The notes: generated by a model from the letters alone, not told the origin. A stretch of DNA of 64,000 bases from PNNG01 sp046291695 (GCA_046291695.1 JBKBSO010000019.1:1-64000), one strand, 5' to 3'. Positions 26,441-34,855 are shown, numbered from the stretch's first letter. Numbers and translations are program-made.

Positions 26441-28168
26441 ATGAAACACGCACTCCTTTGCGGCGCCTTCATTTTTATGCTGCATAGCATCATTATAGCG
26501 CAACCTACCCCTTACGAACTAGGCAACGGCAACCAAAGCACCACCTATGCGCAATGCCTGCAGTGGTACCACCAACTGGCGGCAACATCTCCTTTGGTGC
26601 AAATCGACAGCATTGGCCTTACCGATATCGGGCTACCCTTACACGCCATCATCATTAGCAAAGGACATTTTGACCCCATTACTGCCAAGGCTGCCGGTAA
26701 AGCCGTAGTGCTCATCAATAACGGCATCCACCCAGGCGAAACCGAAGGCATTGATGCGTCGATGCAATTGGCGCGTGAACTTGCCCATGACAATGAAATG
26801 CAAAAACTGCTCAATCAACTGGTGATCATCATCATCCCCATTTTTAATGTCGACGGCAGCCTGCTTCGCAATAATTTCACCCGTGCCAACCAAAACGGAC
26901 CTGAACAATACGGATTCCGGGGAAATGCCCGTAACCTCGACCTGAACCGCGACTTTGCCAAACTCGACAGCCGCAATACACAAGCCCTCGTGCAATTCAG
27001 CCGCAGTTGGGAACCCGAACTCTACCTCGAAACACATACGACCAACGGAGCCGATTACCAGCACATCATGACCCTGATCGAAACCCAAAAAGACAAGCTG
27101 CAAGGTCCTGCCGCTAGCTGGATGAGCAAACAGTTCAGTCCCGCCCTCTATGCCGGCATGCAAGCTGCAGGTCTGCCCATGACCCCGTATGTCAACACCA
27201 TAGCAGCCGTACCCGACAGCGGTATTATAGGCTTCCTCGATGGATTACGCTATGGAAGTGGTCATATGGCAGCCTTTGGGACGCTGGCATACGTACTCGA
27301 AACCCATATGCTCAAGCCTTATAACCAGCGCTACCAAGCCACGTACGAGCTATTGAATGTATGTCTGCAGCAAGCCGCTCAAAAGGCCTCGGAACTGAGG
27401 CAGATGGTGGCTGCTAGTCGGAAATACATAGCTGAGGCGCAGCAGCTCCCCCTGAATTGGCAACTCCAGCCCCTAAAAGCCGATACCATCGAGTTTTTAG
27501 GCTATCATTCGGCTTACAAAGCCAGTAATGTACACCAATACAATCGGTTGTATTACGACCGTAGTCGTCCCCAAAACATGCGTATACCGTTCTACAATCA
27601 TTTCGAAGGCATCGATAGTTGCCAAAAACCACGCGCCTACCTCATTCCACAAGCCTGGGGCGAAATCATCCAACGCTTGCAGCTCAATCGCATTCCCCTG
27701 AGCCGCCTACAAGCCGATACCACCCTTTTCGTAGAACGGCAGCGAATCGTTGCCTATGAAACGGTAAAAAATCCATATGAAGGGCACTACCTACACACCC
27801 AAGTTGCAATTAGCCCGGTTCACGATACCGTGTTGTTCCGTGCCGGCGACTATGTAGTGCCCATGGGTTACCCGAGCGACCATTTTGTAATGCAACTGCT
27901 CGAAGCTCCTGCCGCCGACAGTTATTTCAATTGGAACTTCTTCGATAGTATACTGCAACAAAAAGAATACTACAGCAGCTATGTGTTTGAAGATACAGCC
28001 GCCGAGCTCCTCGCTGCCCAACCCCAGCTAAGCGCCGCCTTAGAAGCCTGGAAAGCCGAACAGCAAAATCCGCCCACAGCCCGTATGCAGCTCGATTTCC
28101 TCTATCCGCAATCCGGCATGGCCGAACCCGGACTTCGGATTTTGCCCATTGCCCGACAAAACCAATAA
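26441..28168 (+). CDS. exported M14-family zinc carboxypeptidase
   Basis: 575 residues with a signal peptide (LLCGAFIFMLHSIIIAQ). The M14 zinc site is seen as HPGE near residue 97 and ETHTTNG near 197, with RNLDLNRDF between, and the catalytic Glu in YVLETHMLKPY near 287. The C-terminal ~270 residues form an accessory region without a domain I recognise and no T9SS sorting signal. It should release C-terminal residues from peptides in the periplasm or outside the cell. It stands alone; the aminolipid genes follow after 30 bases with their own promoter match. Confidence 0.9.
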   Translation: MKHALLCGAFIFMLHSIIIAQPTPYELGNGNQSTTYAQCLQWYHQLAATSPLVQIDSIGLTDIGLPLHAIIISKGHFDPITAKAAGKAVVLINNGIHPGETEGIDASMQLARELAHDNEMQKLLNQLVIIIIPIFNVDGSLLRNNFTRANQNGPEQYGFRGNARNLDLNRDFAKLDSRNTQALVQFSRSWEPELYLETHTTNGADYQHIMTLIETQKDKLQGPAASWMSKQFSPALYAGMQAAGLPMTPYVNTIAAVPDSGIIGFLDGLRYGSGHMAAFGTLAYVLETHMLKPYNQRYQATYELLNVCLQQAAQKASELRQMVAASRKYIAEAQQLPLNWQLQPLKADTIEFLGYHSAYKASNVHQYNRLYYDRSRPQNMRIPFYNHFEGIDSCQKPRAYLIPQAWGEIIQRLQLNRIPLSRLQADTTLFVERQRIVAYETVKNPYEGHYLHTQVAISPVHDTVLFRAGDYVVPMGYPSDHFVMQLLEAPAADSYFNWNFFDSILQQKEYYSSYVFEDTAAELLAAQPQLSAALEAWKAEQQNPPTARMQLDFLYPQSGMAEPGLRILPIARQNQ

Positions 28169-28185
28169 AAAACAGCAGTAACGCT

Positions 28186-28193
28186 TATTTTTG
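28186..28193 (+). promoter_or_regulatory. Bacteroidota-type -7 element (TATTTTTG) for the aminolipid acyltransferase gene
   Basis: TATTTTTG ends 5 bases before the ATG at 28199, so the message would be leaderless or nearly so. This is a sequence match only. Confidence 0.4.
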
Positions 28194-28198
28194 CAAAC

Positions 28199-29017
28199 AT
28201 GAGTCTGCCCGCCAAATACATCGATATCCGAGAAGTCATCCGAAAAAAGAATCCGCGACTTCTGGCCGCCTTACCTGGCTTTGTACTGGCCTACATCCGT
28301 AGGATTTTACACGAAGACGACATCAACAACTTTATGATCGCGCACGGGCACAGCGAAGGACTCGACTTTGTACATGCAGTACTCAATCACTTTGGCGTAC
28401 ACACGGAATTACAGGGCATAGAAAATATGCGGGCCGAGGGGGGGGTAATTTATGCGGCCAATCATCCCTTAGGTGGTTTGGATGGCCTGGCCATGATGCA
28501 CGAGCTCGGAAAACACGGTCAAGACCTGAAATTTCTCGTCAACGACATCGTAGCCAACATCAAGCAATTAGCGCCTTTGTTTATTCCGGTAAATAAGCAC
28601 GGCAGTCAGGGCCGCGATGCCTTGCAGGTACTCAACCATACCCTGCAAACTGAGCAAGCCTTCATCGTGTTTCCGGCCGGACTGGTTTCCCGTAAACAAC
28701 CCCATGGCATACAAGACCTCGAATGGAAAAAGACCTTTATCAGTCAGGCCCGGCGTTTTCAAAAAGATGTGGTACCTGTGTACATACATGGCAGGAATTC
28801 ACATTTCTTTTACAACCTAGCCCGGCTGCGTAAATGGTTGGGCATCAAAGCCAATATCGAAATGTTTTACCTGGTAGATGAGATGTTTGCCCAAAAAAAT
28901 AAAAAAATCAGCATTCAACTGGGAACTCCCATTCCCTGGCAAACTTTTGACAAGCAAAAAACCGACAAGGAATGGGCAGCCTATGTGCGCGAAAAGGTAT
29001 ACGCATTGAAAAGTTGA
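28199..29017 (+). CDS. lysophospholipid-type acyltransferase, GlsA/OlsA-like
   Basis: 272 residues. The acyltransferase HxxxxD motif is NHPLGGLD near residue 88 and the FPAG motif lies near 158. This PlsC-like fold moves an acyl chain onto a hydroxyl. Directly downstream is a GNAT N-acyltransferase of the OlsB/GlsB type. In Bacteroidota such a pair (GlsA, GlsB) makes glycine lipids: GlsB N-acylates the amino acid with a 3-hydroxy fatty acid and GlsA esterifies that hydroxyl. On this basis I read it as the O-acyltransferase step for glycine, serine-glycine or ornithine lipids; the amino acid cannot be told from sequence. There is no signal peptide; it probably works at the inner face of the inner membrane. 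Confidence 0.75.
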   Translation: MSLPAKYIDIREVIRKKNPRLLAALPGFVLAYIRRILHEDDINNFMIAHGHSEGLDFVHAVLNHFGVHTELQGIENMRAEGGVIYAANHPLGGLDGLAMMHELGKHGQDLKFLVNDIVANIKQLAPLFIPVNKHGSQGRDALQVLNHTLQTEQAFIVFPAGLVSRKQPHGIQDLEWKKTFISQARRFQKDVVPVYIHGRNSHFFYNLARLRKWLGIKANIEMFYLVDEMFAQKNKKISIQLGTPIPWQTFDKQKTDKEWAAYVREKVYALKS

Positions 29018-29116
29018 TTGCAAAAATCGCAGCTAATCATTGCGTTTTTGGAGCACTAATACCCTTTTAAGCTACAATTGATTATTTTGCCTTCTTAATT
29101 TGTTAGCCACTGTTTT

Positions 29117-30073
29117 ATGGAACCGATAATTCCCCCAGTCGATCGAAAGTTATTATGCGAAGAACTCAAGGCCGATCGCTTTTTACGCTATACCAATAAA
29201 GGTGAAAAGGAAGTATATCTGGTGAATCACCATAATTCGCCCAATTGTATGCAAGAAATTGGCCGATTACGCGAATTAACTTTTCGTGCTGCCGGAGGTG
29301 GCACCGGCCTTTCTGTAGATATCGATGCCAATGACACATCAGCAGATTGCTACGACCAACTGATTGTTTGGGACCGAGAAGCACTCGAAATTGTGGCAGG
29401 ATATAGGCTTATAGAATGCAGCCACGCCCATACCGATGATCGGGGGCACATCAACCTGTCAACCGCCCATCTTTTCAACTACAGCGAAAAATTCATACGC
29501 GACTATTTACCCTTTACCATCGAGTTGGGGCGTTCGTTTGTGCAACCAGCTTACCAACCGGCAGCAGGCAGCAGTAAAGGTTTGTTTTCGCTCGATAACC
29601 TTTGGGATGGTTTAGGAGCCCTGGTAGTCACCCGTCCACACATCAAGTACTTGTTCGGAAAAGTCACCATGTACCCTCATTATCAGCACGAAGCTCGCGA
29701 TTTTATCCTCTACTTCATGAATCACTATTTTCCTGATGCTCAAAATTTAGTTACACCCCATCCCGAAATAAGGCTTGGCTACCATGGCGAAACCAACACC
29801 TATGCCAATATGCTGAAAGGCTTGCCCTATAAAGAAGGCCACAAAGTGCTCAACAGTTTTGTACGTGCCCGGGGTGAAAACATCCCTCCGCTCATCAACA
29901 CCTATATGAATTTATCCTCGAGCATGAAAACCTTTGGCACTGCCCACAACGACGAATTCGGTGCCGTAGAAGAAACCGGCATTTTGGTAACCATAACCGA
30001 CATTTACCCTGAAAAAAAATCAAGACACATCGATACCTACGAGCGCGACGCCAAGCTCATAGTACCCCATTGA
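29117..30073 (+). CDS. GNAT-family N-acyltransferase, GlsB/OlsB-like aminolipid synthase
   Basis: 318 residues. The conserved opening of this group is visible in MQEIGRLRELTFRAAGGGTG, then YDQLIVWD, IVAGYRL and the segment TIELGRSFVQPAYQP, which is highly characteristic of ornithine/glycine-lipid N-acyltransferases (acetyltransferase GNAT_5 type). It should transfer a 3-hydroxyacyl chain to the amino group of an amino acid, the first step before the upstream GlsA-like O-acyltransferase. The gap to the upstream gene is 99 bases, so they may be cotranscribed or separately started. It is longer than hemolysin-like OlsB relatives, in line with the Bacteroidota form. Confidence 0.75.
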   Translation: MEPIIPPVDRKLLCEELKADRFLRYTNKGEKEVYLVNHHNSPNCMQEIGRLRELTFRAAGGGTGLSVDIDANDTSADCYDQLIVWDREALEIVAGYRLIECSHAHTDDRGHINLSTAHLFNYSEKFIRDYLPFTIELGRSFVQPAYQPAAGSSKGLFSLDNLWDGLGALVVTRPHIKYLFGKVTMYPHYQHEARDFILYFMNHYFPDAQNLVTPHPEIRLGYHGETNTYANMLKGLPYKEGHKVLNSFVRARGENIPPLINTYMNLSSSMKTFGTAHNDEFGAVEETGILVTITDIYPEKKSRHIDTYERDAKLIVPH

Positions 30074-30156
30074 TGTTACAACACCTAAAATAAATATAAA
30101 GAAATCGACGGTAAGCTCCACTTAATCACATACCTTTATGGCTTCAATTAAAGATT

Positions 30157-30348
30157 ATGCTTACAGGAACAGTAAAGTTCTTCAATGAGACCAAAGGATT
30201 TGGTTTTATCAAAGAAGATGAAAGTGGAACAGAGTACTTTGTACACATCACCGGTTTGGTTGATAAAGTCCGCGAAAACGACAAAGTGACTTTCGAGTTG
30301 AAAGAAGGTCGCAAAGGAATGAATGCAGTATCAGTAAAGTTGGCTTAA
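30157..30348 (+). CDS. cold-shock domain protein
   Basis: 63 residues, a single CSD. RNP1 is KGFGFIKED and RNP2 is YFVHITG; the fold binds single-stranded RNA or DNA and melts secondary structure at low temperature or during growth transitions. The 83-base leader upstream could hold a cold-responsive structure but I see no decisive feature. It ends before a strong terminator at 30392-30421. It is one of probably several paralogues in the genome. Confidence 0.95.
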   Translation: MLTGTVKFFNETKGFGFIKEDESGTEYFVHITGLVDKVRENDKVTFELKEGRKGMNAVSVKLA

Positions 30349-30391
30349 TCGCCTGCTTATCAGCATAACAGCATTTTTAATCACGCTTCAG

Positions 30392-30421
30392 GGCCGCTCC
30401 ACAAGAGCGGCCTTTGTTTTT
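30392..30421 (+). terminator. rho-independent terminator of the cold-shock gene
   Basis: GGCCGCTC at 30392-30399 pairs perfectly with GAGCGGCC at 30405-30412 around CACAA, followed by TTTGTTTTT. Confidence 0.9.
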
Positions 30422-30464
30422 ATGGCCAAAAGCCCACGGTACTGCCTGAGCGCAACCCCTCCCT

Positions 30465-30532
30465 CCCGCGAGCGCCAGCGAGTGCTCCCCAGCGAGCGCA
30501 AGCGAGCGTTCCCCAACGAGCGAAGCGAGTGC
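30465..30532. repeat. three-unit GC-rich tandem repeat between convergent genes
   Basis: Three degenerate units of 22-24 bases (30465-30486, 30487-30510, 30511-30532) share the pattern CCC..CGAGCG..AGCGAGYG. They lie between the cold-shock terminator and the stop codon of the DUF983 gene, which ends at 30534. The units contain nested GCGAGCG/AGCGAGC words and could act as a REP-like or transcript-stabilising element for the oxidase operon; that role is inferred. Confidence 0.6.
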
Positions 30533-30533
30533 C

Positions 30534-30884
30534 CTACCCGAACATATACAGCATCAACATCCTGCTAAAGCGCATACTCAAGGGTGAAAGCAAAAGTAAA
30601 GGCGTAAAAATCAACACCATATAAACCCACATGGCAGGGTCATCAAAAATGTAAAAAGCCAAAACACCAAAAATCACAGAAATTGCCACACTAAAGGCAT
30701 AGCTGATGTACATCGCACCCCAAAAAAAACCGGGTTCAATCTCAAACTTGAATCCACAATGGCCGCATATTTCGTGCATGCCCGTAGCCTGATGTAATTT
30801 GTAAGCAGGTGCCTTGAACATCTTGCCTGTGCGACATTTCGGACAACGGCATTCGAGCATTGACTTGGCTAAAGAAACCGCCAT
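30534..30884 (-). CDS. DUF983 membrane protein with zinc-ribbon cysteines
   Basis: 116 residues. Two CxxC pairs (CRCPKC near residue 13 and CGHCGF near 41) form a likely zinc ribbon, followed by two hydrophobic segments at about 55-78 and 83-103. DUF983 proteins are found beside cytochrome oxidase genes in several phyla, but their biochemical role is not established. It is the last gene of the oxidase operon and starts 2 bases after the stop of the preceding small membrane protein gene. Confidence 0.85.
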   Translation of the reverse strand: MAVSLAKSMLECRCPKCRTGKMFKAPAYKLHQATGMHEICGHCGFKFEIEPGFFWGAMYISYAFSVAISVIFGVLAFYIFDDPAMWVYMVLIFTPLLLLSPLSMRFSRMLMLYMFG

Positions 30885-30886
30885 GA

Positions 30887-31117
30887 TTATGCCTTACGTT
30901 GACGGTATATGTACAAGCCTGCTACTGAACCTACAGCAATAAAGGGCATAGCCAGCAAATACAAAATGCCATTGTTAATGCCATTGCCCACTGCTTTTTC
31001 ATTGTCCTTTCGGTTCGATTCTAAAGAGGTCTTACACATAGGACATTGCGCCATCACCTCTTGTCCGGTCCAAGCAGAGCCAAACACCAACATCAATACC
31101 AATACCAATTTCTTCAT
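30887..31117 (-). CDS. small exported/membrane protein of the oxidase operon
   Basis: 76 residues from the ATG at 31117. A signal-like segment KLVLVLMLVFGSAW precedes VMAQCPMCKTSLESN, with a CPMC pair that is not followed by His and so is not a c-type heme site, and a second hydrophobic segment ILYLLAMPFIAVGSVAGLYI before a basic end. I know no function. Its place between DUF420 and DUF983 with 2-base gaps on both sides points to a role in oxidase assembly or copper/zinc handling, which is inference. The longer frame to 31201 overlaps the upstream gene and has no export signal at its start. Confidence 0.75.
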   Translation of the reverse strand: MKKLVLVLMLVFGSAWTGQEVMAQCPMCKTSLESNRKDNEKAVGNGINNGILYLLAMPFIAVGSVAGLYIYRQRKA

Positions 31118-31119
31118 CC

Positions 31120-31644
31120 TTAAAACGTATAATAGGGCGAAATCATCAGATAAACCACCACTCCGGTAATGGTAACATACAACCAAATGGGCATGGTCCA
31201 CCTACCAATCTTACGGTGCGCTTCCGTTTGGCCACTGAGTCCGCGATAAAATGACAACAACACCAAGGGTAAAACAGTTGCAGCTAAAATGATATGGCTG
31301 ATAAGAATAAACAAATAAATGGAGCGGAACGGACTGTCGGCCGGGTAACGTGTCTCTACACCAAAAGCATGAAAAATGATATACGACACCAAAAATAAGG
31401 ACGACAATACAAAGGCAGTCAGGTTGAGGCGCTTATGCCATTGTACTTGTTTTCGCATAATCATCACCCAACTCGTTAAGAGCAACAAACTACAACTGGC
31501 ATTAAGTATGGCGTTCAAACGCGGTAAAAAGCGTACGAAACTGGGAATACTCTCTTGCTTCGGCAAATTAAACAAAACCACAACAGCCACAAAAACGATG
31601 GCCGAAATCAGGTACATGGTTCTGAGTGCTATTCTTTCTTTCAT
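31120..31644 (-). CDS. DUF420 (CtaM-like) membrane protein
   Basis: 174 residues with five predicted membrane segments. Conserved DUF420 features are LPRLNAILNASC, the WHKRLNLTAF stretch with His, HAFGVETRY and HIILAATVLPLVL followed by HRKIGRWTMPIWLYVTITGV. The multiple membrane histidines are typical. In Firmicutes the DUF420 protein CtaM is needed for active aa3 oxidase. Here it follows the SCO-like gene by 41 bases inside the oxidase operon, in agreement with an assembly role. Confidence 0.88.
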   Translation of the reverse strand: MKERIALRTMYLISAIVFVAVVVLFNLPKQESIPSFVRFLPRLNAILNASCSLLLLTSWVMIMRKQVQWHKRLNLTAFVLSSLFLVSYIIFHAFGVETRYPADSPFRSIYLFILISHIILAATVLPLVLLSFYRGLSGQTEAHRKIGRWTMPIWLYVTITGVVVYLMISPYYTF

Positions 31645-31685
31645 CTTCTTCTATCTAAATCGATCAAAACCGAAAACGGTGCCCT

Positions 31686-32327
31686 TTATTTGCGACGACG
31701 TTTGGGTTCAGTATTGGCGTATTCTACAACGAGGGTGCGAATATCTTCCATCAACCGATCGGTTTCTTTCCGTAAAACAGTTTTGTAAAAACCGCGTACC
31801 CGCAATTGTTTGTCCACCAAAAAACTCAGCTCACGCAAATCCGTTTCAGGATACACCGCTTTCCAGTCAGGCATATAAACCATTAAAGCCTGTTCTAGTT
31901 CATTGACCATGCGATTTTCTTCAGATGCAAAGCTAAGTCGCTTTGGATAGGGCTTGCCCTCGTAAGTCGGAAGCAGGCTATCGGATTTCACATGCATATT
32001 CAGTAGCCAAATGAGGGGGTTTTCTTTGAACACATCCTCCACCCTGGCCAACTGTCGGTAGCGCAAGCGATTATTCGTGAGGTCTCCGGGCACAAAATAG
32101 CTTACCACCATTACTTTATTCTCGAGCCGCTCCAACTGCTTTTGCAGCGGCAATAAGTGGGTATAGGCCGTATCCGCATATTTCTGCCCCTCGGTTACGA
32201 AAAAAGCTTCCTTGGGCCCGAAGACCGGAAGCTTTTGATAGTTATTCTCCGCAATATTCACATACACCAGGTAAATGATGGCTGGCAGGCCCAGCATGAG
32301 AAAAAGGAGTCCGAATTTTTTCAGCAT
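31686..32327 (-). CDS. SCO1/SenC-like thioredoxin-fold protein without copper-binding cysteines
   Basis: 213 residues, one N-terminal membrane anchor (FGLLFLMLGLPAIIYLVYV). Its position between subunit IV and DUF420 is that of the SCO copper chaperone in Bacteroidota oxidase operons. The C-terminal half fits SCO: LIWLLNMHVKSDS in place of the usual SHTVDPE-type strand and LSFLVDKQLRVRGFY for the final strand. The CxxxC site, which should follow the strand VMVVSYF, reads VPGDLTNN, and the whole protein contains no cysteine. It therefore cannot deliver copper to CuA by the known thiol mechanism. It may have a structural or regulatory role, or another protein may deliver copper. The basic tail EPKRRRK is also unusual. 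Confidence 0.72.
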   Translation of the reverse strand: MLKKFGLLFLMLGLPAIIYLVYVNIAENNYQKLPVFGPKEAFFVTEGQKYADTAYTHLLPLQKQLERLENKVMVVSYFVPGDLTNNRLRYRQLARVEDVFKENPLIWLLNMHVKSDSLLPTYEGKPYPKRLSFASEENRMVNELEQALMVYMPDWKAVYPETDLRELSFLVDKQLRVRGFYKTVLRKETDRLMEDIRTLVVEYANTEPKRRRK

Positions 32328-32332
32328 CGCAA

Positions 32333-32644
32333 TTACTTGATCAGCGACCAGTAATTACTCTCATGCATGAGTGCAGCAATCGCACCGATGATAAAAACCA
32401 AAGGCAACAAAATGCTGTAAATCAAATTTATCTTCTCAAACTTCAAGTGCATGAAGTAAGCTACAATGTAAAAAGCTTTCATAATGGTGAGTACGATGTA
32501 CAGCACATTCTTAATGTCTTTTACCATAAAGGATTCAGGTATGGCCAGGGCTATTATAAATTCTATAACTGTCACAATCAACAGTACCCAAAATACCCGC
32601 CAAATGTCTTTCACATCGAAAGAAGCTTCGCCGTTTTGTCCCAT
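32333..32644 (-). CDS. cytochrome c oxidase subunit IV family protein
   Basis: 103 residues with three membrane helices: IWRVFWVLLIVTVIEFIIAL, VLYIVLTIMKAFYIVAYFM and LIYSILLPLVFIIGAIAALM. The segment KAFYIVAYFMHLKFE is typical of the bacterial small subunit IV (CtaF-like). It stabilises the subunit I/III core in the inner membrane. It lies directly after coxC and 5 bases before the SCO-like gene. Confidence 0.9.
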   Translation of the reverse strand: MGQNGEASFDVKDIWRVFWVLLIVTVIEFIIALAIPESFMVKDIKNVLYIVLTIMKAFYIVAYFMHLKFEKINLIYSILLPLVFIIGAIAALMHESNYWSLIK

Positions 32645-32662
32645 GTCTTTATCGTTTTTTTA

Positions 32663-33343
32663 TCAGATCAAATAGAAGAAGGTGAACACAAATACCCATA
32701 CCAGGTCAACAAAGTGCCAGTACAAGCCCACTTTTTCAATGGTTTCGTAAGTGCCACGACGATCGAATACGCCGTTCATGGTCATGAACAACACGATAAT
32801 ATTGATGACTACGCCACTAAATACGTGGAATCCATGAAAACCGGTGATGGTAAAGAAAAGGTTGGTAAAGTTGACCATACCTGGGGTACCATCGGCATTC
32901 AAAAATGGATTACTACCCCACCAAGCCCCATCGTGGTGCAGGTGCGTCCATTCCCAAGCCTGACAGCCCAAAAAGGCGATACCACCCGCAATGGTCCACA
33001 ACATCCACTTCACCACTTCGCCACGTGCCCCACGATGCCCGGCTTCTACCGCCAATACCATGGTTACAGAACTGGCGATGAGGATAAAGGTCATAATCCC
33101 CACAAATACCAGCGGATAACTACCACTGTGTACAAAGGGAATGGCCGAAAATACCTCGTCAGGTACGGGCCAGCTGGGTGCGCTAAAGCGTAATGCCGCA
33201 TAAGCCACCAATAAGGCCGAAAAAGTGAACGCGTCGGATAACAGGAAGAACCACATCATGAGTTTTCCGTAGCTCGCGCCATAAGGCTCGTTGCCACCAT
33301 CCCAGATGTTTTGCTTGCCGGTAAGTGCAGATGTTGATGCCAT
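32663..33343 (-). CDS. cytochrome c oxidase subunit III (second paralogue)
   Basis: 226 residues, six to seven membrane helices. Typical subunit III sequences are GKLMMWFFLLSDAFTF with its acidic residue, WEWTHLHHDG, FFTITGFHGFHVFSG and VGLYWHFVDLVWVFVFTFFY. Subunit III lines the oxygen path and keeps subunit I stable. A shorter subunit III paralogue is encoded 20 bases upstream; having two in a row is usual in this phylum. Confidence 0.93.
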   Translation of the reverse strand: MASTSALTGKQNIWDGGNEPYGASYGKLMMWFFLLSDAFTFSALLVAYAALRFSAPSWPVPDEVFSAIPFVHSGSYPLVFVGIMTFILIASSVTMVLAVEAGHRGARGEVVKWMLWTIAGGIAFLGCQAWEWTHLHHDGAWWGSNPFLNADGTPGMVNFTNLFFTITGFHGFHVFSGVVINIIVLFMTMNGVFDRRGTYETIEKVGLYWHFVDLVWVFVFTFFYLI

Positions 33344-33363
33344 GGTTTTTATTCAGGTGTTAA

Positions 33364-33948
33364 TTAGTTCATTATCAAAAAAAACACATACAAGTAAATC
33401 CACAAAGCGCCTAAAAAATGCCAATAGATGCTCCCCAGTCGGATACCCATCAGGTTTTTTGAATGCACTTTGTATCGAAATACGTTCGCAAATATAACGA
33501 ACAAGACTATGATTGCGCTCATTAAATGTAAAGCATGTACGCCGGTAATGATATACAAAAAGGAGGAAGAAGGATTTCCAACCAAAAACAAACCCATTTC
33601 CACCATTTGTCCAAACGCATTAAATTGCGCCGCAATAAAGCCGACACCTAGCAAAACGGTGAATACCAGCCCCAGTTTCACACGCTCCAGTTGATCTTTA
33701 CGCGCCTGATTTAAAGACCATTGCATACTCACACTCGAAAGCACTACGAGTATGGTCGACATCATGAAACCCGAAGGCAATACAAATTCGAGCCAATTGC
33801 CATCAGCCCTACGAACAATATAGCCAGAAGTAAATCCGGCAAAAATCATAAATACACTTACCAGAAATGCCCACATCAAAAATTCTTTCGGATGTAGTTT
33901 CTGTCGTTTTCTTGCGGCTATCGGCCGCTCACTTGCTGCTGCTTCCAT
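33364..33948 (-). CDS. cytochrome c oxidase subunit III-like protein (first paralogue)
   Basis: 194 residues from the ATG at 33948, five membrane helices. The helix with FLYIITGVHALHLMSA and the end LGSIYWHFLGALWIYLYVF fit subunit III; the N-terminal two helices of the long form are reduced. The basic start ARKRQKLHPKEF faces the cytoplasm. An in-frame ATG at 33966 would overlap ctaB by 14 bases; the chosen start lies 4 bases after the ctaB stop. It probably pairs with the second subunit III in the same complex; the division of labour is unknown. Confidence 0.88.
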   Translation of the reverse strand: MEAAASERPIAARKRQKLHPKEFLMWAFLVSVFMIFAGFTSGYIVRRADGNWLEFVLPSGFMMSTILVVLSSVSMQWSLNQARKDQLERVKLGLVFTVLLGVGFIAAQFNAFGQMVEMGLFLVGNPSSSFLYIITGVHALHLMSAIIVLFVIFANVFRYKVHSKNLMGIRLGSIYWHFLGALWIYLYVFFLIMN

Positions 33949-33952
33949 CTCT

Positions 33953-34846
33953 TCACACTTTATCAAATAAATAAACCAATTGTACTATGGGTAAGTAAAC
34001 AAAACTGGCAAACATGAGTTTGCGTGCCCATAACTTATCAGTGCTGCGGTACAACTGAATGGCCGGCCATAAAAAAGCCAATCCGCTCAGCAAGCACACC
34101 ACCAGACCCACAATGCCGGTAAAACCAAACCACCAAGGCGCCAGGCTCACCGGAATCAGGCATACGGTGTAAAATAAAATTTGCACTGCCGATCGCTTAT
34201 CAGGCGCCTCTGCCGTCGGTAACAACCGAAATCCGGCCTTGTCGTAATCTTCGTGCAACAGCCAAGCAATGGCCCAAAAATGTGGGAATTGCCAAATAAA
34301 CTGCACCAAAAACAAAATGCCGGCTTCCAAATTCAAATGTCCGTTAAAGGCCGCATAGCCAATCAATATGGGCAGTGCGCCAGGAAAGGCACCTACGAAT
34401 ACGGCAACCGGACTAATCTTCTTTAGTGGCGTATATACAAATCCATAACTCAACAACGACATCAAAGCCAAGGTGGCGCTGAGCGTATTGGTGCTCAAAC
34501 CTATGATCACCACCCCACCTATGCCGGTAGCAAGCGCTAAAATCACACCTTCGTTTACGCTCATTCTACCCGTAGCAACCGGACGATTGCTGGTACGCTT
34601 CATTAACTGATCGCTGTCGCGCTCTATGATTTGATTGATACCATTCGAGGCGCCTACAATCAAAAACCCGCCTAACAGCAATAATGCAAACTGGCCGGCT
34701 TCCCAGGCACTGCCCGCAGCAATCAAGTAACCTATGCCCGAGCTAAACACCACCAGGGATGCCAGCCGGAATTTCATAAACTGTGCGTAATCTCTTATCT
34801 TTTGCATCAGTGGCCTGCTTGTAATTATTGCTTCTGCCGTGTACAT
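33953..34846 (-). CDS. ctaB: protoheme IX farnesyltransferase (heme O synthase)
   Basis: 297 residues, about nine membrane helices. The UbiA-type prenyl diphosphate site is NGINQIIERDSDQLMKRT near residue 70 with RPVATGRMS after it, and the second acidic region is WLLHEDYDKAGFRLLP. It farnesylates protoheme to heme O, the precursor for the heme A used by the oxidase encoded next to it. It follows ctaA by 9 bases. The symbols ctaB and cyoE are both in use. Confidence 0.95.
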   Translation of the reverse strand: MYTAEAIITSRPLMQKIRDYAQFMKFRLASLVVFSSGIGYLIAAGSAWEAGQFALLLLGGFLIVGASNGINQIIERDSDQLMKRTSNRPVATGRMSVNEGVILALATGIGGVVIIGLSTNTLSATLALMSLLSYGFVYTPLKKISPVAVFVGAFPGALPILIGYAAFNGHLNLEAGILFLVQFIWQFPHFWAIAWLLHEDYDKAGFRLLPTAEAPDKRSAVQILFYTVCLIPVSLAPWWFGFTGIVGLVVCLLSGLAFLWPAIQLYRSTDKLWARKLMFASFVYLPIVQLVYLFDKV

Positions 34847-34855
34847 AGCTCCATC

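Noticed and set aside
32363..33193. A 276-codon plus-strand frame in the oxidase operon
   Set aside because: It lies opposite two clear membrane subunits (IV and III) and its translation is a low-complexity shadow.
33364..33948. The shorter subunit III gene as a degenerate duplicate
   Set aside because: It keeps full helices and conserved residues, and a tandem pair of subunit III genes is the normal state in this phylum.
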